Both the position numbers and the translations under genes were made by a program. Under the pieces are notes generated by a model that saw only the letters and a program-made list of their open reading frames with translations, ran no database searches and was not told where the DNA came from. A stretch of 64,000 nt of DNA from Brachycybe producta. Its lineage: Eukaryota > Arthropoda > Diplopoda > Playtdesmida > Andrognathidae. This document shows positions 37,267 to 51,700 of this stretch, piece after piece. The DNA lies in contig JAUPFP010000015.1 in the NCBI GenBank assembly GCA_036925085.1, positions 581,001 to 645,000 of the forward strand, written 5' to 3'. How positions within the stretch are numbered: position 1 is the stretch's first letter; each line of letters begins with the position of its first letter.

Positions 37267-40200
37267 CTATTTGTGTCGCGGCCACTCCTGTCCACATGTG
37301 GTCTCAAAAGCATTCATCTCTCGTAAACGGTTTTCTCGGATTAGAAGGCTCCCACTGTACGAAAAATTGTCGATTTTCGAATATTTATTTTTCTTCTCCT
37401 TCCTATTAAATTTAACGGGTAAAGAGCCATCCACACCGTCTTTCGTTTAGGTATTTTAGACAACACTTAAATTTAAAATATACATTTTTTAGATTTATCA
37501 CGAGCCTGAAACACAAAAAAAAAATCGGTGCTGCAGTGGTGAGTGTCACATACCTGTTTTTCCCGTTTGTATTTCCAAGACATCGCTCGAATCTTTGTAG
37601 CGACCGTTGACTGCCACCAACATTATCTCGTAAGATCCAGGTAAGAGTTCGGTGACTTCCACCTTGACATCGTTCCAGACGACTTTTGTCATTTGCCAAT
37701 CTGTCTTTCCCTTATGCCTGTACTGAACATAAAAATGGGTTCCAGGATTGCCAGTTACGTTCGGAATCCAAGTGACCCTAATTGAAGTAAGGCCATCCGT
37801 AGACTCTAATCGAGTCCATGTAAATGCCGGTTTATCTGGAGCTATAAAAATGACAAAATGAATTTATGTTTGAAGGTGCTAAACATATACTGGGTGTCGT
37901 ACGTAACGTAAGACCGTTTGCACTTTCCGTCCATACTTCGATCGAATGCGAAGCTCCGAATCCGGCTCCGGTTGAGGCGCTGATTGCGATCATATACAAA
38001 GTATTGGGATCGAGGCCAACCAGTTTAGCTGACGTTGAATTTGAATCACTTATCAGTGGTTGTGGTTTGATCATAGGTTGGGATTTTTCTTCATCAACTA
38101 TTTTAAAATGTCATAAGATAAGTCGTAAGTATAAGAGGTACCGATATCACGAAAATCGATGCTGACCTTTCTCGTAGATTATATGATAGGCCTTGAGGAT
38201 GCCGTTGATATGGTTCGGTTTCGACCAAGTGAGCCACAGTGACGTAGATCCCATTGGATAAGCATTAAATGAAAAAACCGATTCTGGTTCTATTTTTAAT
38301 CACATAAATTAATATAAAAACACTGGTATAAATTGAAAAATCAACTTTCTTCCTTCAGGAGTTGTGATCTTAATGACATCGCTTGGTGGCCCATCGTAAT
38401 GACAGTTAAATACCAAAACACGAACAAAGTTTTCAGAAAAAGGTGTTAAGACGTCAAGTGTTTCATTCGAAACGTTTCCATTTATGACACTTTCTTTGTA
38501 ACTTTCAGAATTATTTTTGTTGTTATAGATTCGGACCTTGAATTTTTTAAAAAAAATATTAATAAATCAAAAACTGGAACAAAAAAAATTAAACTTAAAT
38601 AAAAATCACCTTGTAGCCCTTCAAGTGACCACCAACAGACTCTGGTGGAACTGGATCCCAGGCAATTTCAGCCGTGTTAGAATCAACTACACGAAGCAAT
38701 CTAAGATTTTGTGGACTGAAAAGTGGTTCTGAAAATGAATATAATTTAATCTTTATTATAATCAGAAGTGGTCCTTTGACGCACTGCTCTCTCCGGAGTA
38801 TCCAAACACCTCCTTGGCTTCTACGGCTGCTGGTCCCAAATCATTGTGAGTCTCAACTTTGACGATGTACGGCACAAATGTCGGTTGGTCGCAAATGATC
38901 AATTCGTTCTGCTGCCAATCAACCACATCCTCAATCTGCCATTCCATTTCTATATCGACACGTTTCCAGAACACGCGGTAAAAAAATCCCGGTCCGTTGT
39001 GTTCGTCGGGACTCATTCGACGCCACGTTATGACTACATTGTTTGGAGATGTTCCGTGAACAGTTACATTCTCACCATTGATTGAAGAAATATCGGGTGG
39101 CGTTTGGCAAACGGACGAGTGATTGCTTCGTGCACTACTTCCGATCTTGTTATGTGCGGTGACACCAAACGTAAAATCAGTCCATGGTTTGAGAGGAACC
39201 TCGTAAACGTGTTTCGTGGCTGGAATACAATCATTGACAATTTTCCATTCGTCGGGATTGTAGCTAGTATTGTACTGAATGCTGTAGAATAGGATCGGAG
39301 CATTGCAGTCTTTATTTGCCTGCCACTTTACGACAGCCGTTTTCTTGTTGCATTCTACACTCACAATCAGTGGAGCATTTGGAATGTCTAATAAACAAAA
39401 CATTTAAAGAAATTAGCCACTTTGTTAAGCTACGTGAAATGCGTCGACAACTTTATACTGATACTTTGTACGACGAGAGTGGTTTCCGCAGTCGCATTGT
39501 CCAATCTAGTCCTTGCAACGCAAGCATACACTCCCGAGTCCGATTCTTTTATATTCGAGATAGTCAAAACAGTTTCCGCCCATATGAACATTCGAGGATC
39601 CCCTTCAACATAAATATCTTGGCCGTTCACCTGCCACGCGACAACCAAAGATAAGTTGTCGTTCCACTCAACGCTACAACGGAGCGTGACAGACTTCCCA
39701 ACAGTCACTTGGTGGTAGTTTTCTTCGGCAGTGATTCTTGTCTTTTCTCTAACTTCTAGCTGACCCATAGCACCATCAGATTCCACTTGACCCAGACTAT
39801 TTTTTGCAATACATTTATATCGGCCTGCGTCCGTGAACAATGTTCGTACTATTTGCAAATCTCCATTCGGTTGTAAGACATAGTGACCACCGGTCAGTTC
39901 CTTTCCACTTCGAAGCCACTGGACATGAGGTGGAGGTGTACCGAAGACACGGCAACGAAGTGTCACAGATCCATCTTCGACGGTCTCGTAAAATTCCTCG
40001 GGAGGTTCTGTTATGTTTGGAGCAAGACCTGAAAATGAATCGTTGAAACTTTAGCCACAGCATGTTTCCAGATCAAATTTACATAACATTGTTGCACAAA
40101 GTGTACTAATGTTATTGATGTTAGTGTTAATTACAGATTATTATTAGATTTAGATTTAAATATTAACCTGCATATAATGCAAGGAACAAAGATAACAATT

Positions 40201-40349
40201 TAAAAAAGTGCTAATTTACGTTTAAAACAAACCTCACCTTGTGCACTGCATAAGGAAGAAAAGGCCCCAAAAGTGAAAACACAAAAAAACAGACGACAGA
40301 AAAATGTTCGAAGGCAAAAAACATACGAAAACCTGTTTAAAAAGCTCAT
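37267..40349 (-). CDS. Nrg-like: N4: secreted Ig5-6 plus FN3 neuroglian-like protein
   Basis: Exons: 40349-40238, 40028-39465, 39387-38785, 38728-38610, 38536-38350, 38289-38167, 38097-37903, 37841-37554, 37439-37267; about 787 residues. The signal-peptide exon (MSFLNRFSYVFCLRTFFCRL to LCSAQ) splices straight to the exon carrying both Ig5 and Ig6 (NITEPPEEFYETVEDGSVTL), so Ig1-4 are absent. FN3-1/-2 share one exon with NGPGFFYRVFWKR; FN3-3 and FN3-4 are each split by an intron; FN3-5 has GNPGTHFYVQYRHKGKT. The last domain keeps only its second half: DGVDGSLPVKFNRKEKK and IDNFSYSGSLLI align with DVEGSYNVKYSEKK and INDVPFNKSVTI of N1. An in-frame stop just upstream shows that the first half is gone. 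The FN3-3/-4 intron has a GA donor. No membrane segment is visible; role inferred as a secreted adhesion-type protein. Confidence 0.82.
38290..38349 (-). other. GA-AG intron, N4, FN3-3/FN3-4 boundary
   Basis: The exon ends CCTGAAGGAA and the intron starts GAAAGT. The acceptor AAAATAG precedes AACCAGAATCG. Phase 1 joining gives TPEG-K-PESV; the GT at +5 would shift FN3-4 out of frame. Confidence 0.8.
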
Positions 40350-41422
40350 GTTTTGAAAGGGAACACAGTAAAGAATTTATGGATAAAGAAACCAGAACAC
40401 ACACATAAAGTATAAATTATATAAAATTAATGATGTAATTATCGCGCATTTCAAAAACTGATAACATAATATTATGTTTCCTTGATGAACTTTATACTTA
40501 TAAACGTATTATTACGTAAAAATATAAATGAATACAGACAACACCATAAAACGATGTGGTTTTTTTAAAAATTAAATACATATTTAAAATTAAGGAGACA
40601 CACAGTAGGTTTGACTCCTAGTTTGCAATGTTTGTGTATTAAATAAAATGTTAAAAGATGAGTTTCTAATTTTAGCATTGGAAATTAATTGAAAGTGTCA
40701 CTTTAGACCGTTATGCTATCTACGTAGAATACATTAGGTAAGTGTCTACGGTGTCACAATCGTGACACTCAAAGACTATCGGATCCGTAGTCTTTCTTCA
40801 AGTCACACTATTCTGAGATAATTTTATTTCTTTTTTTTTTGTAAATCTCAAATAATTATGTCACATTAAAGTCGACAGGACTTTTTAATTAATTCTCTAC
40901 CAATGTATTAAATGTTTTTGTACAAAAACATTTTCATATAATGTCAACAACTATATAAGGTTTCAAATGTGTAGTTTTTATGTCTTGCATTAAGTTCCAT
41001 ATAATGTAATTGTCATATATGCCTATATAATTTTAAACATTTTAAATTCTAAAAGTAAGAGTAAAATTATAACTATGTCATTAATTAATTCCTAATTTCA
41101 AAACTTTTCAAAAGCTGCAAAAACTACAAAGAACATGCTAGAAACATTGATTATTAATTAGTAACAATACTACATGTACAAACACTAAAACATAGAAGTG
41201 AAAGTAAATTTAATTGTAAAATGTGTCTGATAATAGTGTTAAATCTCAACAACGTTGTAGGAAAAAAATGTCATTAGAAAATAAAGTTTCAGACTGAAAC
41301 AAAATTGTTTCACTCGAGATAAGTATAACATTTTAAAGCAGAAAATAAACCACTTAAAAAGCTGAATGCTGAAATTTAACCTAAAATATTTAATCTACAT
41401 ATTTTACTTGAATCAATTCACA
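40350..41422. other. Intergenic between N3 and N4
   Basis: AT-rich sequence of about 1.1 kb holding the N4 5' flank and N3 3' flank. I looked for a transmembrane or cytoplasmic exon for N3 on the minus strand and saw none. Confidence 0.5.
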
Positions 41423-44400
41423 TCAATTTAAACACTCACAAGAATAATCGTCAGAATCAAAAACACTTATCTCGTAAACTTTTTTTTTCGAGAGACCCTT
41501 GAGTGTGAAGCTGTGGTCGTTCGGCACGTTACCCGTCTCCTTCCATGCATCCGTTTCTTTTTCTCTATACCTCACGACAAAGGTGCCAACGTTGTCGTGT
41601 TCTGTATTTGAATTCCAAGTGATTCTTAAATCAACATTTCCATCTTTGGATTCAGTAACATTCCAAGAAATCGGTTCTTGTTCATCTAATGAGATACAAA
41701 GTAGAATTTTAACTACAACAAAGAATTAGAGACGAACTAACTATTAGTAACTACAAGCAATTTGTGCTTCGTAGAATCTAAAACAAACATGTCCCAGAAT
41801 CTATTATGAAAGTATAAAAGTGGCGTAGCTAAATTGTTTAAAATTAAATATTTCAGAATTAAATATATGCTACTCATCAAAATGAAGTTGTACAATGTAT
41901 TAAACAAATTAGTAAAGAATTAAAAAGTTATGGAATCTTAAAAACTGAGGCTTTAAATCGTATTTTTTTTTTACAAAAAATGTTTTCCTTCAATCTTTAC
42001 GAATTTATTTCATTTGTTTTCGTTCACTACCAATTTGAGCCTTTTTCATGCAAATGATTTTTGGTGGTCAATTTCGACTGCAAAATGTATTCAGCATGTC
42101 GCTCGTGTAAAAACGTTTAGACAATTTCCATGGCAATACTTTGTCAACGTTAGCCCAACTACCGGTCGTCGCTTTCATTTAGATCTTGCAGTCTAACTCG
42201 AACACTAAAAAGTGGCTCATGTGAAACAGGTCTAAAAGTTTCAATTATTTGGCTTTTTTTATATAGTTTCTGAGTTATTCAATTATAAATATTACACTGT
42301 GCCACACAAGTATATGTTGACAATAGACAGAGGTGTTGGTTTTTGGGAAATATTGTAATGTATAAATAAAATGTATATTGTGTAATACCCGTTTCACGTA
42401 ATTGTATTTCCTCGATGTTACTCGGTACTTCATCTTTTCCGTTTACTGCGACCACCTTCATCTCGTAAGTTACAGGCAAAAGTCCAGTGACAACCACCTT
42501 AACATCGTCGACCACATCACGTGTCCTTTGCCATTCTGTCGTTCCTTTTTGCCTGTACTGAGCGTAAAAGTAGCTTCCAGGATTGCCGGTTAAGTTTGGA
42601 ATCCAAGTAACACTAAGGGCAGTACGTCCATTAGAAAGTTTTAACTGATTCCATGAAAACCTCGGCTTCCCTGGTGCTAACATTAACAAAATAAGCAATT
42701 AAAAAAAGTCTCGATTCTAGTTGTCAAGATTCATCTAGACAAATAATACGCTTAATGGAGTGTCTTGTCGAAACGTTGATGTTGTACGGAGCTCCTAGTC
42801 CGGCTGCCGTTGCAGCTTTAATTGTGATCCTGTATTTGGTATTAGAATCGAGGGCAACGAGTTTTGCTGAATTTACATTGGGATTGCTTATCGGAGGCTG
42901 TAGTTCAGTCATCGCATTATCATCGTTGTTCGTACCTTCGACTGATGAAAAAGTTTCGTAAGACGAGTTATTGTTATAACATTTACTAATATATCACAAC
43001 TGATACAAACTTTTCTTGTAAAATATACGATAGCCATTGATGCTGCCGTTGATTTCAGACGGTTTCGACCAATAGAGCCACAAACATGAGGAGCCCATCG
43101 GAACAGCTTTTAATGAAGAAACCGGTCCGATCTCTACTTGGAATAAACCAGAATTAAAAAAAAAATGAATGTCATATTAACTTAAAAATTAACTTTCTTC
43201 CTTCAGGAGTTGTGATTCTGATGGCGTCGCTAAGTGGCCCATCATGAGCATCGTTAAACACTCGAACTCGAACACAGTTACAAGAGAACGGTGTCAGAAT
43301 GTCGACAATGGCTCTAGAAACATTGCCTGTAACGACTTTTTCTCTAAGATGTTCCTGACCTTCCCTTGTGTTATAAGCTTGAATCTTTTTTTAACGAAAC
43401 AATTTAAAAGCATAAATAGAATAAAAATACTAGTGATAAAATGTAAACAATCACTTTGTAACCCTTCAAGTGACCACGAACGGAGTCTGGTGGAACTGGA
43501 TCCCAGGCAATTTCAGCCGTGTTCGAATCGATTACACGAATTAATGTCAGGTTTAGTGGACCTAACAGTGGTACTGCAAATAAAGAAATAACCATCTTAC
43601 GAGCTTATATGTCATTATATGAGTAGAAATGCCCGCAGACGTACTGTACTCTCCGGCATATCCGATAACCTCGACAACTGCAACGTTTGCTGGTCCTTTC
43701 TCGTTATGAGCCTCCACTTTGATATTATATGGCACATTTATCAATTGATCTTCTAAAACTAATTCATTCTTCTTCCAATCTAAAACATCCCGAGTTTGCC
43801 AATCCATTTCGACATCGGCTCGCTTCCAGAACACACGATAAAAAAATTGAGGTCCGTTGTGTTCTTCGAGACTCATTTTCTGCCACGTTATGACAAAATT
43901 GCTCGAAGTCGTTCCCATACTTTTTACTACAGTGGGATTACTATAGGGCACATCGGGTGTCGTTTCACAAACAGACGAGGGATTACTTCGTGCACTTTTT
44001 CCAATCTTATTATGTGCAAAGACACTTAAGGAACAGTTAGAATATGGTTTGAGAGACACCTCGAATTTATTTGTTGTGACAGGAATGTGTTCGTAGGCAG
44101 TTTCCCATACATCGGGATTGTAGCTGGTATTATACTGTATGCTGTAAAATACAATCGGAGCACGGTTGTCTCCAGCTGGTTCCCATGTTACGATAGCTGA
44201 TTTCTCTTTGCATTCCACACTACGAAGCCGTGGAGCATTTGGAACACCTAAGAAGAGTAATTAAAACAATTATCCGAAACAAAACCCAATTATATTTCGT
44301 TAAATTCAAATGAATAATCAGTTTAACCTTGTACGATAAGAATGGTTTCAGCTGTCACAGTGTCCAATCTAGTTCTTGCGATACAGGTGTATGCTCCAGA

Positions 44401-47343
44401 GTCTGATTCGGTAGTTTCGTGGATGGTTAAAGTACCTTCGCTCCATGAAGATTTTAACTGATCATTATCAAAATCTATAGCCTGGCCATTGAACTGCCAC
44501 TCGATATCCAAAGTTAAGTTTATATCCGATACAGCATGACAATCGAAACTGACAGATAATCCGGCAACAACTTCATGGTATTCTAGCATCGAAATCGTAG
44601 TTTTGTTTCTAACTCGGAGATGACCAAGCTCATCATCAGATTCCATTAGTCCGAATTTGTTTTGAGCTATGCATTGATATCGCCCTGTATCGGTGTACGA
44701 TGTCTGCGTTATGCGCAAATCGCCACTCGATTCCACGACATAGCGACCACCCGTCAGTTTCCTTCCACTTCTAAACCACTTGACTTCGGGATAAGGAGCG
44801 CCGACGACACGGCAACGAAGTGTGATCGAAGCACCATAGACAGTCTCGTACCAAGGTTCTGGAGGTTCCGTTATTTCAGGAGCAAGAGCTGAAAACCAAT
44901 CATTTTGACTCTTAACTTTTGTTATTGTTGTGCAATTTTTAAATTTTTTAAGAATTATGACCGCTATAAACATTCAGCTGAACAGAAAATTTGAAAGATA
45001 ATAAAACCAATTAAAACAACTGGCGAACTTACAAAGGACATTGAGGTAAAAGTCTTTAAAGGCATAACCGAGAGGGTTGGAGGCGTTACATTGATAGACA
45101 GAAGTGTCCGACTTCTTGAGATTCTCGATGGTCATTACGGTTGAAGTAATGAGTTTCCTTCGAGGATTCGAAGCTGCAACTATAAAGTAACTCTTCATTA
45201 CAGTGCATGCACTTTTAATTAATGCTAAAATGCTTACGGCTTAAATCGACACCGTTGATGAACCATTTCACAGATGGTTCCGGTAATCCGGCCGCACCAC
45301 ACTCGAAGCGAACACTTTCCTCTTCGGCGGCATGCGTGTTGTTAGGAGCAGTGATCCAATAAGGAACGGCTATAGTATAAAAGCAGTCTTTATGGTGGTT
45401 ATAATCGACTTGTGTACTCTGAAATTAATCTTCTCATTGACGAATACTGGAATCATTGTAACCATACAGTGCCAGTGGTTCCCAAACTATTTTTGCGCAT
45501 GACACAATACTTTTTGCCTGGATAAATGCAGTATCCCTAGTAAAATTCAAGAGATTCCCTTGTGATTTCCTTTGGAAACCACTGTCACATAGATCTACAT
45601 ACAGTACACATGAATCAACACTCAGCAAATGGACACACCACGTAAACGATAAGTGCACAAGAGAATCGCAGCAGCATTGCCATACACACGACTCGTGTAA
45701 TTTATACAAAGAGATGTGAAGACATTGTGCGTTCATAAAGCAATGATTACCGAATACATAAATAGTCGTGTGGAGCTTGAAACACTGAATGTTTCAAATC
45801 TGCTTTTGTGGCATTCGTATATTCCTATTATTCATGGTCTATTTAAAAACTTTCTGTGGGAAATAAGCAAAGGCCAGTATTCCATCAACACGACTTGTCA
45901 AATGTATGCAAACTGCATTGAAGCCGTTTTTACAGAAGATTAATATAATAATAAATGTGTTATGTCCTTACATAGGACAGTGACAGAAGTGGAGCATGAC
46001 TGAGTATATCCAACTCCATTACTGGCAGTACAATTGTATATTCCGGCGTCTTCAAAGTCTACATTATTGAGCCTAAAAGTCTTTCCGTAGTTTCTAACAA
46101 TAAAACGACTAGAGTCCACGACAGCGTTTATCTTCATCCATTGTATTTTGGGCAAAGGCCTACCAAAAAAAAAAGACATAAACACAGTTGAAGTTATGAT
46201 TACAATATAAACCAAAAATAAACAGTTTCTTACTTACGTTCCACCAAAAATACAATAAATATCCAATGGTTCTCCTCTTCGTACTACGACATTTGGACGC
46301 GAACAATACTGTTTTTTAGGAGCAACCCTGTTCTGAACAACAGACACTTGAAAAGAAAACAACAATTGTTAATGTTTCATAACACAAAACAAATAATTTA
46401 ATGCACATCCTGCTTGAAGAACAGTCATCTTAATCTTATTTCCCAATATGTATTTTTTTATGAAATAATTCGAGGCACTGCAAGCGTAATGCGCGTCCAA
46501 ATAACTGTCCGTCACAGTCACGTTCGAGAAATGGAGCGCTCCTTCAGGATCGACCGTTATACGAGAGTTGTTGATACTCTTGAGGACACCGCCGAACGTT
46601 TGAATGACCCAGAAGATCTGTGGCTTCGGAAATCCGGTCGGAGGACTGCAAGGTAAAGTGAGAGGTTCACCTTCCTTCACAACGATCTCCTGCGGTGGTT
46701 CGTTGGGGAAAGAACCGAGATCTAACGATAAAAGATCTTAGATAACATATTTAAAGTAACGTGAGTCGAGAGTAAAATGTATTCACCAGATCTCCTGACA
46801 AAAACGGCGTTCGACATCGACGTTCCGTATTCGTTGGTAGCCTCACAGTGATAGTAACCCTCGTCTTCTGGTCTCGGCTGCGTCACGACCAACGTTCCTC
46901 GTCCGGGCTGTTGCGATATCCTGTTATCGTAAGCTTGGAAATCGTATGGACGACCATTTTTAAACCATTTGTATCTATGAAGAAAACAAAAGCATGTTTG
47001 AGTGCCGAGTACCATTGCAAAGTTATTACGAACTTAGGTTCCGGATGTCCTGTTGCCTCGCAATCAAGCACGAACGGTTTCTCTATTTCATCTTGCCCAA
47101 TCGGCACTTGAAACATGCGCCCTTCTGACGGCATTTGCTTGACCATCGTAGGTGGTGATTGTACTGAAAATTACAAATTACAAATATTATGATTCAACGA
47201 TCTATACAAATAAATAATAAAAACAACTCACTCTGTGCACGGCATAACGTCAAAAAGGTTCCAAATGTCAAAACGCAAAACAAGAAACGACAGAAAGTCG
47301 TTTGAAAGCAACAAACAGATGGGAACTTCCTCAAGAGTCCCAT
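41423..47343 (-). CDS. Nrg-like: N3: secreted six-Ig neuroglian-like protein
   Basis: Exons: 47343-47232, 47163-47034, 46974-46787, 46721-46407, 46346-46238, 46159-45972, 45369-45238, 45179-45033, 44888-44328, 44247-43645, 43573-43455, 43384-43198, 43133-43011, 42941-42750, 42676-42389, 41685-41423; about 1218 residues. Signal peptide MGLLRKFPSVCCFQ to LTLCRAQ. Ig1 has YKWFKNGRPYDF and YYHCEATNEYG; Ig2 has SINNSRITVDPEGALHFSNV, matching neuroglian closely; Ig3 and Ig4 are each split over two exons; Ig5-6 share one exon with CVVGAPYPEVKW-like sequence and CIARTRLDTVTAE. FN3-1 to FN3-5 follow, with HNGPQFFYRVFWKR in FN3-2. The sixth FN3-like domain ends DSDDYSCECLN-stop. A good GT donor (GTGAGT) overlaps that end, so an alternative 3' exon is possible, though none was seen. 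No transmembrane segment. GA donor at 43197. Confidence 0.87.
43134..43197 (-). other. GA-AG intron, N3, FN3-3/FN3-4 boundary
   Basis: The exon ends CCTGAAGGAA and the intron starts GAAAGT. The acceptor CAAGTAG precedes AGATCGGACC. Only phase 1 joining keeps FN3-4 in frame (TPEG-K-IGPV). Confidence 0.78.
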
Positions 47344-48782
47344 GTTTCGAAAAGGGAAGAACAAGGAGAAGGATTTGTAGATTACAAACAGACTCAAAAT
47401 GATCTCAAAGAAATGTAGACACGCAGCTGAAAACTAAAGACACAGACAGAAAGATTAAAATAGCTCAAAGTGTAATGATGTTGAAACTGCGTATAGTGTT
47501 TTATCATCAATCTTACATCAACTACATACAAAGTACAAAACAACTATTTCGTCGCAATGTTTTAATTTCATATATTTCAATAAAACAAAGTGCGCGTAAC
47601 TAGCCGCAAGATTTGTTGCAAAAAATGAGTTGATTTTTAATGCAATTTTTTACAAAAAAAAAAGCGAAGATGAGCATTTTCTGTATACCAGTGTGCAAAA
47701 GAAAAACACTGCCAAGTGTTGAAATTTATCTTGGTTGCAACAGTATTATCACATTAATTATTGCAATTTATTCAATGACACATAGCAATCAATCTTGCTG
47801 TAAATAACGCCAATGTAATCGCAGCTTTAAACTCAGGCGTACATGAGCCATTTTTGTAGCGTCCACTTTATTATCGTTTAATGTGGTTGAGGCGCATCGT
47901 GACCACTTGCACCAGCTTTTCACATAGCAACCTCCAACATTTCCCTTTTCATCTCATAAAATAAATCATCATAATTACATCCAATCACATCTTTTCACTC
48001 AAATTTTTATAGCATAGTTAAGAAAATAGAACATGTTGCATGCAACCGTTTCGTGGCCGCCACAATTTTGTGCATACTTAAAATAAATATATTGCACATG
48101 TTCAGTTTTAAGTTTTACATTTGGGTTACCACACAAGTAGCTAGTATGTAGCAATAATTAGAGTACCATGCAAAACACTAACAATTATAGCATATAAACA
48201 ATAATCGAACTCTTTTCTTAAGAGTGGCAACATTGAAGCACTATATATTTTATAATTAATAAAATATATAGTGCTTCAATGGCGCCACTAAATGGTTTCA
48301 GTCAAACAGTTGACTATTTCATTTGTCCGTTCAGAACCAAAGCCAGCAATTATTTTTAAAAAAAGACAAAAATAAATGAAAGTTGATTTTAATACTTGAT
48401 GTACTTTAAATTCATCTAATATTATATTAACATACTTAGTTAATATTAAAAGTTTATCAAGTGTCCTTGTAAGTAAATCAAATTTATTCAGTAAAACACT
48501 GTAGTTCTAGAAATAAATGCCAGTTTTGAAAATAGTTAATATGGAAGTGATAGATAATTTTTTTATTCAAGATACATATTTACATAAATTGATTTAGAAA
48601 GTAAATACAACAATGCCAAGAAACACCCATTTATGAACAAAGACACTTTTTTTACAGGTAATTAGAATTAATAAGACCACAATTCAAATGTGGCATAAAT
48701 TCTAAATAAAATAACCAGGTAAAGACATACAAATTTCTTTCTCTTATTTTTATAACATTTACACGACACGTATCAGTGTCAC
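47344..48782. other. Intergenic between N2 and N3
   Basis: About 1.4 kb without a supportable gene. It contains a perfect small palindrome at 48226-48290 and the N3 5' flank. Confidence 0.6.
48226..48290. repeat. Compact perfect inverted repeat
   Basis: The arms ACATTGAAGCACTATATATT and its complement (AATATATAGTGCTTCAATG) face each other over a loop of about 12 bases; the outer edges GTGGCAAC and GGCGCCAC also partly pair. It could be a minimal MITE. Confidence 0.7.
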
Positions 48783-51700
48783 TCAATCAATCTTATCCTC
48801 ATCCGCCTCTAAAAAAACATTGATCTCGTAATCGATTCCTTTCGAAAGACCCTCGATCGTGAAGCGCTCGTTGTACGGCACGAAGTCCATCTTCTGCCAT
48901 TCACCCTTACTTTTCTCCCTATACTTTACAATAAATGATTCACTGAAATAGGGTATCGTAGCTAACTTCCAAGTGATCTTTAAATCTAGTTTTCCATCTT
49001 TGGTTTCCACGTGAGTCGAAGAAATCGGTTCGGCTGAAGCTAATTAAATTTTCATAAAAAAAATGTATAAATATTTACTTAAAAAACTCATTCGCAGTTC
49101 ACCTTGTATTTCCAAGACATCGCCGGTTTCTTCGTTGAGTCCGTTTACTATTACCACCATCATCTTGTAAATTCCAGGCAAAAATCCGGTAAATATGAAG
49201 TTATCTTCATTAATGAAGGCTACTTCTGTCTTTTGCCATTCTGTCACCTCATCTTGTCTGTACTTAACATAAAATTTCCTGCCAAAATAACCGTAAAAGT
49301 GAGGAATCCATGTGACCTTAGCTGAAGTATGATCATCGCTAGGGTCCACTAAAAACCATGAAAATGACGGCTTATCTAGAATAAAATAAATAATTGTATA
49401 AAAAATATCAATTCTAAGGTGCCAAAAATCCATCATCAACATGATCATGCATACAGCTCAAAGTCTCATTTCTAGTCAACACATCGATAAACGATGGCGA
49501 TCCGAGTCCGGCTCCAGTTGAAGCTTGAATTGTGATCCTGTACTTGGTGTTAGGAGCAAGGCCACCGAGATTTGTTGTTATTACGTCAAGATTACATATC
49601 AGTGGTTTCGATGGACTCAAATATGGGCCTGCGACTAAAAGTAATGCATTCGTTTCAGTTTAAATTTCAAGTGTTGAAACACTTCTTGCATAAAAAAGCT
49701 TGAAAGCAACGATGTACGACAACTAATACCAACTTTTCTGATAAAATAACTGATAAAATAATAGGTGACCGTTCGTTTGCTCTGGTCTCAACCAAGTGAG
49801 ACACACCATGGTAGATCCAATCGAAACAGTATCAAGCGAAGAAACCGGTCCTGGCTCTATTTGTAATGTCAACTGGAATTAAAACTTAAAATCGATTATA
49901 AAATCAATAGATTAACTTTCTTCCTTCGGGAGTTATGATTGCGATGGCGTCGCTCCGTGGCCCGTCGTAAGGATTTGTAAACACTCGAACTCGAACATAG
50001 TTATGAAAAAACGGTGTCAGAATGTCAATCACTGCACTGGAAACATTTCCTTTAACGACTTTTTCTTTAGCAATTTCATTATCTTCTTCGGAGTTATAGA
50101 TTTGAATCTCGAGTTTAAAAAAAGAGCAATTTATTCAAGCTACGGATTCGAAAAATTGACGTAAATGATAATCACCTTAAAACCCTGAAAATGACCCCTA
50201 ATGGAGTCCAGTGGAACTGAATCCCAGGCAATGACAGCCGTTTTAGAGTCAAATACACGAAGCAGTCTGAGATTCCTTACGATCACTTGTGGTTCTGAAA
50301 ATAATATTTTTTTTCACGGATACAGTTTCATCTAAAACATGCGGCCGAGGACCTACTGTGCTCTCCGGCATATAAGATGACCTCTTCGGCTTCATCTGCC
50401 GCTTTTCCTAGTTCATTATGAGACTCGACTTTTACAACATACGGCACATTAAGCGGCTGATCACTTAGAGTCAAACTGTTCCTCTGAACAACATCTTGAA
50501 TCTGCCAATTATCAACTCCGGCGTCGGCTTGCTTCCAGAACACACGATAAAAAAATCCAGGACCATTTTGTTCTTCAAGACTCATAGGCTTCCAGAATAT
50601 GGCAAAATTACTAAAAATTTTTGCCGTACTTAATACGTTGACTGGATTACTGTAGGGCACATCAGGTGACGTTTGGCAAATTGACGAGAAATTGCTTCGT
50701 ACACTGCTTCCAACCTTATTGTAAGCAGTGACACCAAATGTATAGTTGGTCCACGATTTAAGAAGAGAAATCTCATATATAAGTTTCGTGGCCATAATAC
50801 GGTCATCGACAGTTTGCCACACATCGGGATTGTAACTGGTATTATACTGAATTCTATAAAATTGAATCGAAGCATGGTTGTCTGCTCGTGGTTGCCACTC
50901 TATGACGGCTGATTTATTTTTGCATACGACACTCACAATCTGTGGAGCATCCGGAATGTCTAAAAAGAAAAAATCAAAGTAATTTGCCATGCTGTTAAAG
51001 TGAATTGCATCGACAACTGCAAACCTTGTACGATAAGAGTGGCTCGAGCTGTCACATTGTCCAATCTAGTCTTAGCGACACAAGTGTAAACACCCGAATC
51101 CGATTTTGTCGTATTGAAAATGGTTAAAGTGTTGTCCGCACCTAATGACAGTCGTCGATCACCCTCGAAATCTATAGTCTCACCATTGATCTGCCATTCG
51201 ATCATCAAATTTAGGTTGGCATCCGAAAACGCGCTACAGCGAAAACTGGCCGACTTTCCAGCAACAACTTCATAATCTTCTGGTACGTCAATGATGATCG
51301 TGCTTTCTCTAACCACGAGATGACCGAGAGAATCTTCGGATTCCACTCTTCCCAGTTTGTTTTCAGCTGTGCATTTATACCGTCCTGCATTTGTGAACAA
51401 TGTCTGTGCTATGTGCAAATCGCCACTATATTTTATGATGTAGCGAACATCGGTCAGTTCTTTTCCGTTTCTAAGCCACTTGATTTCAGACTGAGGCGCG
51501 CTTATGACATGACACCGTAATGTGATCGGAGAACCTTCGACAACCTCGTAAAATGCCTCCGGAGGTTCCATTATTTCTGGAAAGAGTACTGAAAATCCAA
51601 TAATTTCAAATTTTATTTACTTATTTATTTAACTATGTTGCTCTCAAAATTTGAAATTGCCAAAAAATTACAGAGAATGTGGAGGTAAAAATCTTTGAAG

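Noticed and set aside
37210..37310. MWTGVAATQIVIGAAQ followed by a GT in phase 1 as a signal-peptide exon for N5
   Set aside because: It lacks a basic N-terminus and a strong hydrophobic core; the exon at 36279-36414 is a much better signal peptide and shares its ATGGGA start context with N1-N3.
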